The notes: generated by a model not told the origin, from the letters alone. A stretch of 10,623 nucleotides of DNA from an uncultured Clostridia bacterium (GCA_904420155.1 CAJFUH010000088.1:1-10623), one strand, 5' to 3'; positions 1 to 6,624 are shown, counted from the first letter of the stretch. A program made the numbers and translations.

Positions 1-243
1 AAGTACAGAAGGCCGGTCCCGCTGGATGTGCCGTTAAAAGTGGTGGGACGCATTACGAAAAGTACCCACCGTATTTTTGAAGGGACCGGAGAAATTTTAT
101 TGGAGGATGGGACCGTTGCAGTTGAGGCGCAGGGAAGATACCTGAAGATGCCTATTGAAAAAATTACCACAAAAGAATTTATTGAAAGCCAGGAAATGCA
201 CCTGGAAGTGAGCCCGCAGGATCCGGAGGAGATCGACTTTTAA
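1..243 (+). CDS. PaaI-like hotdog-fold thioesterase, C-terminal fragment
   Basis: This is the last 80 codons of a gene that begins before the window; frame 1 is open from the first base and stops with TAA at 241-243. The fragment starts KYRRPVPLDVPLKVVGRI and continues with a strand rich in Gly and Glu, then LEDGTVAVEAQGRY. This resembles the second half of the 4HBT/PaaI hotdog fold, where a (Y/F)xRPVP strand and a paired GxG-type strand form the edge of the sheet. Proteins of this family hydrolyse acyl-CoA or related thioesters in the cytoplasm as oligomers. The catalytic helix and its acidic residue would lie upstream and cannot be checked. An internal ATG at position 157 is not a plausible start for a folded domain. 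The assignment rests on pattern memory of a short fragment, and the substrate is unknown. Confidence 0.6.
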   Translation, partial: KYRRPVPLDVPLKVVGRITKSTHRIFEGTGEILLEDGTVAVEAQGRYLKMPIEKITTKEFIESQEMHLEVSPQDPEEIDF

Positions 244-488
244 GATACCTGTTTGATGGAATAAAAAAGGTATCGTTATCACTATAAAAAAATGAGTTTA
301 AAATAAAAATATATTAATATAACAATACTTTCCCAAAGTTGATATCCCATGCCGTTTATAGAAAGACAAAAGAATTGTAATAAAAACAACAATTATCCGT
401 TCTGTTTTACAGCGATTTACAAAGGAAAATCGGTGTGGAATTGTGCGAAACGTCGAATCTGGTTGTTTTTAGGGAATCATTTCTCAAT
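244..488. other. AT-rich intergenic region, no gene seen
   Basis: These 245 bases lie between the thioesterase stop and the PhoP-type repeats. They are AT-rich with stop codons in all frames, and I see no credible start preceded by a ribosome binding site. A weak inverted repeat GATACC/GGTATC (244-249 with 269-274) follows the thioesterase stop but lacks a T-tract. A second small inverted repeat AATTGT/ACAATT (373-378 with 389-394) is of unknown meaning. I cannot identify a convincing promoter or riboswitch here. Confidence 0.5.
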
Positions 489-527
489 TTAACATTGTCT
501 TAACATAAGCGTAATATTATTTTAACA
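489..527 (+). promoter_or_regulatory. PhoP (Pho regulon) box: four TTAACA-type repeats
   Basis: Hexamers start at 489 (TTAACA), 500 (TTAACA), 511 (GTAATA) and 522 (TTAACA), an exact 11-bp period, so all lie on one face of the helix. Three of the four extend to TTAACAT. In Bacillus and relatives, phosphorylated PhoP binds direct repeats of TT(A/C/T)A(C/T)A separated by about 5 bp, and this array fits that rule with 5-bp gaps. It sits 78 bp upstream of the start codon of a Na+/phosphate cotransporter, which is what phosphate-starvation induction predicts. The last repeat could double as the -35 element (TTAACA against TTGACA), with AAGAAT at 544-549 a possible -10 after 16 bp. No PhoP or PhoR gene is in the window, so the regulator is inferred. 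Confidence 0.82.
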
Positions 528-561
528 TCAACGAAATAATTCAAAGAATGAAACTGAGTAT

Positions 562-583
562 GGGATCGCTAAAAATAGCGCCC
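562..583 (+). promoter_or_regulatory. Hairpin in the 5' leader of the phosphate transporter
   Basis: GGG (562-564) and CGCTA (567-571) can pair with TAGCG (576-580) and CCC (581-583), giving an 8-bp stem with a two-base AT bulge and an AAAA loop. It ends nine bases before the GGAGGAG ribosome binding site (593-599). No T-tract follows, so it is not a terminator. It could stabilise the mRNA 5' end or set access to the ribosome binding site. This is seen in sequence only; function is unknown. Confidence 0.4.
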
Positions 584-604
584 TACTAGGCTGGAGGAGA
601 AATC

Positions 605-2275
605 ATGGGCCAGGATATTCTGGGTATGATCATGGGATTATGCGGAGGTTTGGGGTTATTCTTATTCGGCATGAAGCTGATGGGCGAAGGCTTGGAGATG
701 GCCGCCGGCAACAGGCTGAAGAACTTAGTGGAAAAGCTGACCACCAATAAGTACATGGGGGCTTTGGTCGGCTTACTGGTGACGGCGATCATCCAAAGTT
801 CTTCCGCCACTACAGTTATGGTGGTAGGTTTTGTAAACGCTGGATTGATGAATTTGGCGCAGGCGGTAGGAGTCATCATGGGGGCCAATATTGGAACCAC
901 GGTGACGGGCGTTTTGATCGCTTTCAAACTTTCTACCATTGCTCCCATCGCCATTTTCCTTGGCGTTGCGCTGCTATCCTTCTGTAGAAAGAATAGCCAT
1001 AAGCATGTTGGGCAAATCATCGCCGGGTTTGGTATTCTGTTTATGGGTATGGAGCTCATGAGCGAATCGATGGAGCCGCTCAGCCAATCGGAATTCTTTA
1101 CAGGGATGATGACATCCCTGGGAAATCCGCTGTTAGGCGTTTTGGTGGGTTTGGTCTTTACCGCTATCATTCAAAGCTCGTCCGCTTCGGTAGGGGTGTT
1201 GCAGGCTTTGGGCGCGGCGGGAGCGATCACCCTTCCCAGCGCTATTTATATCATTTATGGACAAAATATCGGTACCTGCGTAACGGCGTTGCTGTCTTCG
1301 GTAGGGACGAATAAAGTAGCCCGGAGGACGGCAATCGTCCATTTGATGTTTAATATTTTCGGCGCGGTTTTATTTATATTGATCACGATGCTGCTTCCCT
1401 TTGAAGAGCTTATCATGAGTTTGGCTCCCAATGATCCGGTAGTCCAGATCTCTATTGTGCATGTGATTTTTAACATTGTAACGACAGCTATCCTATTGCC
1501 GCTGAGCAATGTCCTGATAAAAATTGCCTGCAAGGTCATTCCCGGAGAAGACAAGGAAAAGCAGGGCATGTGCCTAAGCTATTTGGATTCGAGGATCTTG
1601 AACACCCCACCCATTGCCGTAGCCCAGGTAATCAAAGAAGTGGAACGCATGGGCGCTATCGCCACGCAAAACTTTCAATTATCTATGGAAGCCATGTTGG
1701 ATGGGGATGAACAGAAGATTGGGCAGGTGGAGAAAAATGAGGAATTGATTAATTTCCTCAATCGGGGAATTACAGAATACCTGGTAAAGATTAACGGACT
1801 GGATATCGAAGATGCCGACCGGGTGGCTGTAGGGGCGCTGTACCATGTCATCAACGATTGGGAACGGGTGGGGGACCATGCGCAGAATATTGCGGAACTG
1901 GCCCAATTGGTGGTGGATGGAAAAGCGAATCTTAGTTATCGAGCGGTTTCTGAAATCAAGGAAATGCGGGATTTAGTGACGGACATCCTGCAAAAATCCA
2001 TGGCAATGTTTGCAAAACGGAGCCAGGATGAACTTCTGGGGAGAGAAATCGATCAGATCGAAGAACGAATTGATGAAAGGACCAGGCAGTTAAGGGACAA
2101 CCACATTGACCGGTTGAATCAAGGGCTTTGCTCAGCGACTTCCGGCACTGTGTTCATGGACCTGCTCACCAATTTGGAACGGATCGCAGATCATTCCACA
2201 AATATAGCGTTTTCTATGGACGACAGCTTGACAGGAGCGTCTATCCAATTGATGAGCGCTTCAGCCGAAAAATAA
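605..2275 (+). CDS. Na+/phosphate cotransporter with C-terminal PhoU-like domain
   Basis: This 556-residue inner-membrane protein belongs to the NptA/SLC34-like Na/Pi-cotransporter family (PF02690) and imports inorganic phosphate coupled to sodium. The family hallmark is an inverted pair of QSSS motifs, present at residues 64-70 (QSSSATT) and 190-195 (QSSSAS). Each follows a hydrophobic segment of the form GLLVTAII or GLVFTAII and lies in one half of the duplicated transport core. Hydrophobic segments continue to about residue 315. From about 326 to 545 the protein is soluble and helical, with two PhoU-type acidic stretches (around VINDWERVGDHAQNIAE and LTNLERIADHSTNIA). PhoU-like domains are thought to sense or gate phosphate uptake. 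GGAGGAG lies five bases before the ATG, which fixes the start. Length is normal for the fused form. A PhoP-type box upstream suggests induction by phosphate starvation, and a strong terminator follows. Confidence 0.93.
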   Translation: MGQDILGMIMGLCGGLGLFLFGMKLMGEGLEMAAGNRLKNLVEKLTTNKYMGALVGLLVTAIIQSSSATTVMVVGFVNAGLMNLAQAVGVIMGANIGTTVTGVLIAFKLSTIAPIAIFLGVALLSFCRKNSHKHVGQIIAGFGILFMGMELMSESMEPLSQSEFFTGMMTSLGNPLLGVLVGLVFTAIIQSSSASVGVLQALGAAGAITLPSAIYIIYGQNIGTCVTALLSSVGTNKVARRTAIVHLMFNIFGAVLFILITMLLPFEELIMSLAPNDPVVQISIVHVIFNIVTTAILLPLSNVLIKIACKVIPGEDKEKQGMCLSYLDSRILNTPPIAVAQVIKEVERMGAIATQNFQLSMEAMLDGDEQKIGQVEKNEELINFLNRGITEYLVKINGLDIEDADRVAVGALYHVINDWERVGDHAQNIAELAQLVVDGKANLSYRAVSEIKEMRDLVTDILQKSMAMFAKRSQDELLGREIDQIEERIDERTRQLRDNHIDRLNQGLCSATSGTVFMDLLTNLERIADHSTNIAFSMDDSLTGASIQLMSASAEK

Positions 2276-2291
2276 ATAAAAAAGTAAAAAC

Positions 2292-2346
2292 AAAGGATAT
2301 TGCAGGAGGCTAAGAGATGGCGCTGCGATATCCTTTTGTATTTTTT
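2292..2346 (+). terminator. Rho-independent terminator after the Na+/Pi transporter
   Basis: Arms 2292-2304 and 2324-2336 pair over 13 positions (AAAGGATATTGCA with TGCGATATCCTTT; one T-G wobble at 2301/2327). A 19-base loop lies between them. The right arm runs into TTTTGTATTTTTT. The position 16 bases after the stop codon fits termination of the transporter mRNA. The loop carries AGGAGG and an ATG; see the separate entry. Confidence 0.85.
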
Positions 2347-2415
2347 CAAAGCAAGCTGGGCTATTTTTATAAACTCTCAGGAATTCTAGGAAGAAACAGG
2401 AAACCATATAGTTGA
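2317..2415 (+). CDS. Possible 32-codon micro-ORF starting in the terminator loop
   Basis: An ATG at 2317 is preceded by a perfect AGGAGG (2304-2309) at a seven-base spacing and opens a 32-codon frame that ends with TGA. The peptide begins MALRYPFVFF and is aromatic and basic. The first codons overlap the right arm and T-tract of the terminator, so only read-through transcripts would carry the whole frame. It resembles no family I know. Chance is the likeliest explanation, but the ribosome binding site is as good as any in the window, so it is recorded at low confidence. Confidence 0.15.
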   Translation: MALRYPFVFFQSKLGYFYKLSGILGRNRKPYS

Positions 2416-2440
2416 AGGAAGATAAAATAAGTGTTATCAT
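2412..2440 (+). promoter_or_regulatory. Sigma-A-type promoter of the LURP-one family gene
   Basis: TTGAAG (2412-2417) and TATCAT (2435-2440) are separated by exactly 17 bp. The -10 matches consensus at five of six positions. Transcription would begin near 2447, giving a leader of about 26 nt. It follows a terminator, which supports an independent transcription unit. Confidence 0.6.
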
Positions 2441-2472
2441 ATTTTTAATTATTCCTCAGGGAGCGTGTAAAC

Positions 2473-2970
2473 ATGAAATTGATGATCCGGCAGAGTAAGG
2501 GGGATTATCAGGAACGTTTTTTGGTATTTAATGAAAAGGGAGAACCCAAATATTGCGTTCTGGGCATGCGGCGGAATACAGGGGAACTCTTGAAAATACA
2601 GGATGGAGAAGGCCGGATGTTTTCTACCATCCGTCAAAGAAATTTCTTTTTTTTGACGGGTTACAGCATTGAGATTTCCCAGATCCGCAGCGCAACGCTG
2701 CTTCAAAATCCGGTCACGCTTCACACGCTGTTGAAAGTGAGGAACGCCAATTGGAGTATCCGGGGAAATATACGGGAAAAAGATTTTGAGGTGGTTGGAG
2801 AAAATCAAGAAGCGGTGATGATTCACACCAGAAAATGGGATAGGAGAGGGGATTGGTATGAACTTCAGTTGTTGTACCCGGAATCTGAGATCCTTTGTTT
2901 GGCTATTGCAATTTGTATGGATAGCGTACTGCCCGTGGGAGAGGGGTCCATTGTAGCTATAAATTCTTAG
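2473..2970 (+). CDS. LURP-one-related / YxjI-type tubby-fold protein
   Basis: This 165-residue protein resembles the LOR (LURP-one-related, PF04525) family, bacterial examples of which include Bacillus YxjI. They share the tubby/scramblase fold: a 12-strand beta-barrel around a central hydrophobic helix. Visible hallmarks are the start MKLMIRQSKGDYQERFLVFN, the repeated strand rhythm around residues 25-110, and a hydrophobic C-terminal helix (about 140-155, LCLAIAICMDSVLP) where the family usually has the buried helix. There is no signal peptide, so it is probably cytoplasmic. The bacterial function is not established. AGGGAG (2458-2463) lies nine bases before the ATG; a GTG at 2465 is followed at once by a stop, so the ATG is the start. 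It has its own promoter, and typA follows behind another promoter. The family call is fairly secure; a role cannot be stated. Confidence 0.72.
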   Translation: MKLMIRQSKGDYQERFLVFNEKGEPKYCVLGMRRNTGELLKIQDGEGRMFSTIRQRNFFFLTGYSIEISQIRSATLLQNPVTLHTLLKVRNANWSIRGNIREKDFEVVGENQEAVMIHTRKWDRRGDWYELQLLYPESEILCLAIAICMDSVLPVGEGSIVAINS

Positions 2971-3002
2971 GTTTCTCTTATGATTTTAATTTAAAGTAGA
3001 AA

Positions 3003-3032
3003 TTGATTCCATTTTAGAGGATATGATATAAT
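3003..3032 (+). promoter_or_regulatory. Extended -10 promoter of typA
   Basis: TTGATT (3003-3008) and a perfect TATAAT (3027-3032) are 18 bp apart, with TG one base before the -10 (TGATATAAT), which forms an extended -10. Transcription would start near 3039, about 30 nt before the typA start codon. This suggests strong, housekeeping expression. Confidence 0.75.
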
Positions 3033-3068
3033 TAAAAATCGGTAAATTGCGAAAAAAGAGGTATTTAA

Positions 3069-4889
3069 ATGGATTCGAGAGAAAATTTAAGAAATATTGC
3101 AATCATCGCTCATGTTGACCACGGCAAAACTACTTTGGTGGATCAATTGCTTCGCCAGAGCGGCGTGTTCCGCGCCAATGAAGCGGTGGCGGAACGGGTC
3201 ATGGATTCCAATGATCTGGAGCGGGAACGCGGGATTACTATCCTATCGAAAAATACGGCGGTTATGTATCAAGGGACCAAGATCAATATTGTGGATACTC
3301 CCGGCCATGCCGACTTTGGCGGAGAGGTAGAGCGTATTTTAATGATGGTTGACGGGGTGCTTCTCTTGGTAGACGCCTTTGAAGGATGTATGCCGCAGAC
3401 CCGCTTTGTGCTGAAAAAGGCGTTGGGACTGGGGAAAAAGCCCGTGGTGGTGGTCAATAAGATCGACCGCCCCGGCGCACGGCCAAAAGAAGTTGTGGAC
3501 GAGGTGCTGGATCTCTTTATTGAGCTGGGGGCGGACGATGACCAATTGGAATTCCCGGTGGTTTATGCCTCTGGACGCGACGGATATGCCACTACCGATC
3601 CAGATCAGCCGGGGACCGACATGACACCATTGTTTGAGGCTATTTTAAAATATGTCCCCGCTCCCACCGGCGAAATGAACGGGCCCCTGCAAATCCTGTT
3701 TTCCAACATTGACTACGACGACTATGTGGGCAGGATCGGCATTGGCCGGGTGGAGCGTGGAAGCGTTGCCACAGGGCAGAATATTGTACTGTGCCAACAG
3801 GATGGATCTACCCGCAACGCCAGGGTGACGAAGCTTTATCAGTTTGAAGGCTTAAAGCGGGTGGAGACCAAAAAGGCGGAACTGGGAGACCTGGTGGCGG
3901 TGTCCGGCATCGCGGATCTGAATATTGGGGACACGGCTTGCTCCCCTGACTGTATCGAGCCCCTTCCCTTTGTGAAAATCGATGAACCTACCGTATCCAT
4001 GATGTTTATGGTAAACAACAGCCCCTTTGCCGGCAGGGAAGGAAAGTTTGTTACCTCTCGAAATATCCGCGACCGCCTGTTTAAAGAAGTGGAAACCAAT
4101 GTGGCCATGAGAGTGGAGGAGACGGACTCCGCAGATACTTTTAAAGTATCCGGACGCGGAGAACTGCATTTGTCTATTTTGATTGAGACCATGCGCCGGC
4201 AGAATTATGAATTCCAGGTATCGAGGCCCCAGGTGATCATGAAGAATATCGACGGCAAACTGTGTGAGCCCATCGAGCTGTTGATGATTGAAGTCCCTGA
4301 CAATTATGTGGGGGCTATCATGGAAAAATTGGGAACCCGTAAAGCGGAACTGATCAATATGGGCACCCGAGACACCGGAACCACCCATTTGGAATTCCGT
4401 ATCCCAGCCCGCGGGTTGATGGGATATCGTTCGGAATTTTTGACGGATACCAATGGAAATGGTATTATGAACCATGTATTTGACGGATATGAACCTTATA
4501 AAGGGGATATCCAGCAGCGCCAGCAGGGGTCTTTGATCGCCCATGAAACCGGGGAAGCCACCGGATACGGATTGTGGGGTGCCCAAGAGAGGGGACGTCT
4601 GTTTATTGGTCCCGGCGTACCGGTGTATGAGGGGATGATTGTAGGGGCCAGCCCGAAATCTGAGGATATCGTGGTAAACGTATGTAAGAAAAAACACGTC
4701 ACGAACACCCGCGCCGCTGGATCGGATGAGGCGTTGAAGTTAACTCCTCCCAGTATTATGAGCCTGGAACAATCCTTAGAGTTTATTACGGATGACGAAT
4801 TGGTGGAGGTTACCCCCAAAAACATCCGACTGCGTAAGATGATCTTGAGCAAGGAACAGAGAATGAAAAAACAGGCCCGGTCAAAATAG
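3069..4889 (+). CDS. typA: Translational GTPase TypA/BipA
   Basis: This 606-residue protein is a complete TypA (BipA), a ribosome-binding GTPase related to EF-G and LepA that helps 50S subunit assembly and growth under stress or cold. All G motifs are present: G1 AHVDHGKTT (residues 14-22), G2 in the RERGITI stretch (52-58), G3 DTPGHADF (76-83) and G4 NKID (130-133). Domain II follows from about 200. The region near 300-390 shows the EF-G domain III type motif (SGRGELHLSILIETMRR), then an EF-G C-like domain, then the TypA-specific C-terminal domain. That domain includes conserved stretches such as ARGLMGYRSEFLTDT and NVCKKKHVTNTRAAGSDE. Length is typical (about 600-615). AGAGG (3057-3061) lies seven bases before the ATG. 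It acts in the cytoplasm and looks monocistronic, with its own promoter. No oddities are seen. Confidence 0.97.
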   Translation: MDSRENLRNIAIIAHVDHGKTTLVDQLLRQSGVFRANEAVAERVMDSNDLERERGITILSKNTAVMYQGTKINIVDTPGHADFGGEVERILMMVDGVLLLVDAFEGCMPQTRFVLKKALGLGKKPVVVVNKIDRPGARPKEVVDEVLDLFIELGADDDQLEFPVVYASGRDGYATTDPDQPGTDMTPLFEAILKYVPAPTGEMNGPLQILFSNIDYDDYVGRIGIGRVERGSVATGQNIVLCQQDGSTRNARVTKLYQFEGLKRVETKKAELGDLVAVSGIADLNIGDTACSPDCIEPLPFVKIDEPTVSMMFMVNNSPFAGREGKFVTSRNIRDRLFKEVETNVAMRVEETDSADTFKVSGRGELHLSILIETMRRQNYEFQVSRPQVIMKNIDGKLCEPIELLMIEVPDNYVGAIMEKLGTRKAELINMGTRDTGTTHLEFRIPARGLMGYRSEFLTDTNGNGIMNHVFDGYEPYKGDIQQRQQGSLIAHETGEATGYGLWGAQERGRLFIGPGVPVYEGMIVGASPKSEDIVVNVCKKKHVTNTRAAGSDEALKLTPPSIMSLEQSLEFITDDELVEVTPKNIRLRKMILSKEQRMKKQARSK

Positions 4890-5018
4890 GGTTTCTTCTT
4901 GTTTTATCAAAGAAGAGATAGCCATGCCGGATAGGGTGGAAGCTTGCAGCGGATTTTCTTTCTCACAAGAGACAGCTGGTTTTGATATCCGATCACAAGG
5001 GATGATGGGAGCAACCCA

Positions 5019-5894
5019 ATGAAGTATGTAATTCTTGATTTAGAATGGAATGGAACCTTTTATAAAGCGTGGAAGACTTTCTTTAATGAAATCATAGAGT
5101 TTGGCGCGGTGAAAGTGGACGACCAGATGCGCGTGTTGGATACCTTTTCCTGCGTGGTGTGCCCGCAGATCGGAAGAAAACTGAGTGGGAAGGTCAAGAG
5201 GCTGACCAATATCACCTCCGAGGAACTGGAAAACGGGATACGGTTTCCCAAAGCCTTACGGCAACTAAAAGAATTTTTACAGGATGCCGTCTTGATGACA
5301 TGGGGGACCTCGGATATTTTGACGCTGATGGAAAATTGCCGTTATTATACCGGCCAGAACCGGATTCCATTTCTCAGAAAGTATGTGGATTTACAGAGCT
5401 ATTGCCAGGACCGGCTGCGCTACGATCCAGGAAAGCAGATGGGGCTGAGCACGGCTGCCCAGAAGTTGGGCATCAGCGAAGAAGGGGTGGAACACCACCG
5501 GGCGTTGGACGACAGTCTGCTTTCCCTGGAATGTTGCCGTCGGGTATTCGATCCGAACTCATTTCAGCCTTTTATTCAGGACGCCCAACGTCATGAATTT
5601 TATGACCGGATGAGTTTTAAAACCACTATCCTGTGTGATTTGAATAATCCGTTGATTGACCGTTCTCAAATGGAATTTTCTTGTGATTGTTGCGGAACGC
5701 CCGCCATCCGATTGACAGATTGGGAGTTTAAAAGCAAGAGCTACCGCGCGCGTTTTCGGTGTCCGTCTTGTCAGCAGGAATTCCTGGGACGGGTACAGTT
5801 TAAACTAAAGTACGAGGGATTGCAGGTCAAGAAAAAAAGCATTCCAATCATACAAGAAGAGCCGGAGGAAAAGGCGCCGGAACTTCCGCAATGA
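5019..5894 (+). CDS. DEDDh-type 3'-5' exonuclease with C-terminal zinc ribbon
   Basis: This 291-residue protein has an N-terminal DnaQ/KapD-like exonuclease fold (RNase T superfamily) that would remove 3' nucleotides from DNA or RNA with two metal ions. The four acidic residues and the general base can be placed: D7 and E9 in ExoI (VILDLEWN), D99 in ExoII (TWGTSD), and H160 and D165 in ExoIII (HHRALDD). The core ends near residue 190. The C-terminal third carries two CxxC knuckles, C222-x-x-C225 (with an extra C224) and C248-x-x-C251. They fit a zinc ribbon that may bind nucleic acid or a partner. The tail is rich in Lys and Glu. GGGAG (5007-5011) lies seven bases before the ATG. No clear promoter or terminator is seen in the 129-bp gap from typA. 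The true substrate is unknown. Confidence 0.85.
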   Translation: MKYVILDLEWNGTFYKAWKTFFNEIIEFGAVKVDDQMRVLDTFSCVVCPQIGRKLSGKVKRLTNITSEELENGIRFPKALRQLKEFLQDAVLMTWGTSDILTLMENCRYYTGQNRIPFLRKYVDLQSYCQDRLRYDPGKQMGLSTAAQKLGISEEGVEHHRALDDSLLSLECCRRVFDPNSFQPFIQDAQRHEFYDRMSFKTTILCDLNNPLIDRSQMEFSCDCCGTPAIRLTDWEFKSKSYRARFRCPSCQQEFLGRVQFKLKYEGLQVKKKSIPIIQEEPEEKAPELPQ

Positions 5895-6065
5895 TATGAC
5901 TGTATGCGGGGAAGGGGCGGATTGTGGACGGGTTATGTTTCCACAATTTGTCCCTTTTTTACTATATCTGGGAGACAGGATAACAATCGGATACAGCGGG
6001 ATTTTAATGGAAATCAGAGGGAAAGATTTCAAAAAAGAAAAAATTAAAAAAATTGCAAAAAAAGC

Positions 6066-6094
6066 TTGCAAAATACAAACTCTTATGATAATAT
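6066..6094 (+). promoter_or_regulatory. Promoter of the tRNA-Ala gene
   Basis: TTGCAA (6066-6071) precedes an AT-rich -10 region, either GATAAT (6087-6092, 15-bp spacer) or TAATAT (6089-6094, 17-bp spacer). The region upstream of -35 is A-rich with phased A-tracts (6031-6062), like UP elements of stable RNA promoters. The predicted start near 6100 is about 14 nt before the mature tRNA 5' end. Confidence 0.6.
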
Positions 6095-6113
6095 ATAGAA
6101 GTCGCAGACAGAC

Positions 6114-6189
6114 GGGGTATTAGCTCAGCTGGGAGAGCGCTACACTGGCAGTGTAGAGGTCAGCGGTTCGATCCCGCTATGCTCCACCA
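6114..6189 (+). tRNA. tRNA-Ala (anticodon GGC)
   Basis: A complete 76-nt cloverleaf can be folded by eye. The acceptor stem pairs GGGGTAT (6114-6120) with ATGCTCC (6179-6185). It includes the G3-U70 wobble, the main identity element for alanyl-tRNA synthetase. The D stem is GCTC/GAGC (6123-6126, 6135-6138). The anticodon stem is CTACA/TGTAG (6140-6144, 6152-6156) around the loop CTGGCAG with anticodon GGC at 6147-6149. The T stem is AGCGG/CCGCT around TTCGATC. The discriminator is A and the CCA end is encoded (6187-6189). It reads GCC and GCU codons. It stands alone rather than in an rRNA operon or tRNA cluster within this window. Confidence 0.97.
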
Positions 6190-6191
6190 AG

Positions 6192-6226
6192 AAAAACCCG
6201 CTAGTTTTAAAACTAGCGGGTTTTTT
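6192..6226 (+). terminator. Rho-independent terminator of the tRNA-Ala gene
   Basis: A perfect inverted repeat lies three bases after the CCA end. AAAAACCCGCTAG (6192-6204) pairs with CTAGCGGGTTTTT (6213-6225) around the loop TTTTAAAA, and a run of six T ends the stem (6221-6226). The reverse strand also ends in a run of T, so it could act in both directions. Confidence 0.93.
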
Positions 6227-6360
6227 GTTTAGTGAATGCTTTTCGTTCCTATTTTCTAGAATTATCTAAGATATTCCTGGAATAAGAAAGAATCGTTTTG
6301 AATGGTAGAGAGTATGGACGATTAGTGAAGAAACTGGAATCCAATGATCACACAAAGGTT

Positions 6361-6391
6361 AAAGAGGCGGGAATTTCCCACCTCTTTTTTT
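6361..6391 (+). terminator. Orphan Rho-independent terminator
   Basis: AAAGAGGCGGGA (6361-6372) pairs with TTTCCC-A-CCTCTTT (6376-6387) over 12 positions with one C-A mismatch and a three-base loop. Seven T follow (6385-6391). The T-tract marks it as a + strand terminator. The nearest upstream gene is the tRNA, which already has its own stronger terminator, so this one either backs that up or ends an unannotated short RNA starting in 6231-6330. Confidence 0.7.
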
Positions 6392-6483
6392 ATTGTCAGT
6401 TTAAAGACTTTGCGTTTTTCTAAAAGTGTCGTGCGTGATAAAAGAAATACTTGTTTTCCCTTTGATCGCGAGGTGAAAGGGGC

Positions 6484-6561
6484 ATGTTTTTTCGTTTCGG
6501 GAAGAAACTTAAACAGGATTATTTATGGTGGTTGTTTTCTGATTCAAACCTGAAAAAATAG
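6484..6561 (+). CDS. Possible 25-residue micro-protein
   Basis: An ATG at 6484 follows GAGGTG (6470-6475) at eight bases and opens a 25-codon frame ending with TAG. The peptide starts MFFRFGKKLKQDY, has a central LWWLF hydrophobic cluster and ends with two lysines, so it is basic and could form a short amphipathic helix. Most frames this short arise by chance, and I see no clear promoter upstream. It belongs to no family I know. Confidence 0.2.
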   Translation: MFFRFGKKLKQDYLWWLFSDSNLKK

Positions 6562-6573
6562 TATCAAAAACAA

Positions 6574-6615
6574 TAGATAAAAAATAGAAGTGGAAAATAT
6601 TATATATTTTATCTA
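6574..6615. promoter_or_regulatory. Nested AT-rich inverted repeats upstream of the GH84 promoter (operator candidate)
   Basis: TAGATAAAA (6574-6582) is repeated in inverse as TTTTATCTA (6607-6615). Nested inside the right half is the palindrome AAAATAT-TAT-ATATTTT (6594-6610). The right end is ten bases before the -35 element of the GH84 promoter. This could be an activator or repressor site, or simply an AT-rich UP-like element. The regulator is unknown. Confidence 0.4.
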
Positions 6616-6624
6616 TCATTTTCA

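Larger units (their letters stand above)
6231..6624. other. Intergenic region between tRNA-Ala and the GH84 gene, no convincing protein gene
   Basis: About 390 bases hold no open frame that looks like a real protein. The longest, from the ATG at 6344, runs straight through a terminator and has an arbitrary composition. What can be seen is an orphan terminator (6361-6391), a 25-codon micro-ORF with a fair ribosome binding site (6484-6561) and an AT-rich palindrome (6574-6615) upstream of the next promoter. Each has its own entry. Confidence 0.6.

Noticed and set aside
244..274. GATACC/GGTATC inverted repeat after the thioesterase stop as a terminator
   Set aside because: Six pairs with a 19-base loop and no T-tract; not a credible intrinsic terminator.
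3852..4697. Long reverse-strand frame (281 codons) opposite typA
   Set aside because: It is a shadow of the well-conserved typA frame; it lacks a recognisable domain and has no ribosome binding site.
4894..4916. Inverted repeat TCTTCTT/AAGAAGA just after typA as a terminator
   Set aside because: The stem is seven mostly A-T pairs and no T-tract follows, so it would terminate poorly if at all.
5896..6123. 75-codon frame starting one base after the exonuclease stop; its middle faintly recalls YqfC/YabP sporulation proteins
   Set aside because: It reads through the tRNA promoter and into the tRNA itself, has no ribosome binding site, and its Lys-rich tail is just the A-tract region. The resemblance is too weak to claim.
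6344..6553. 69-codon + strand frame after tRNA-Ala
   Set aside because: It crosses the orphan terminator hairpin and T-tract, has no proper ribosome binding site and has arbitrary composition.
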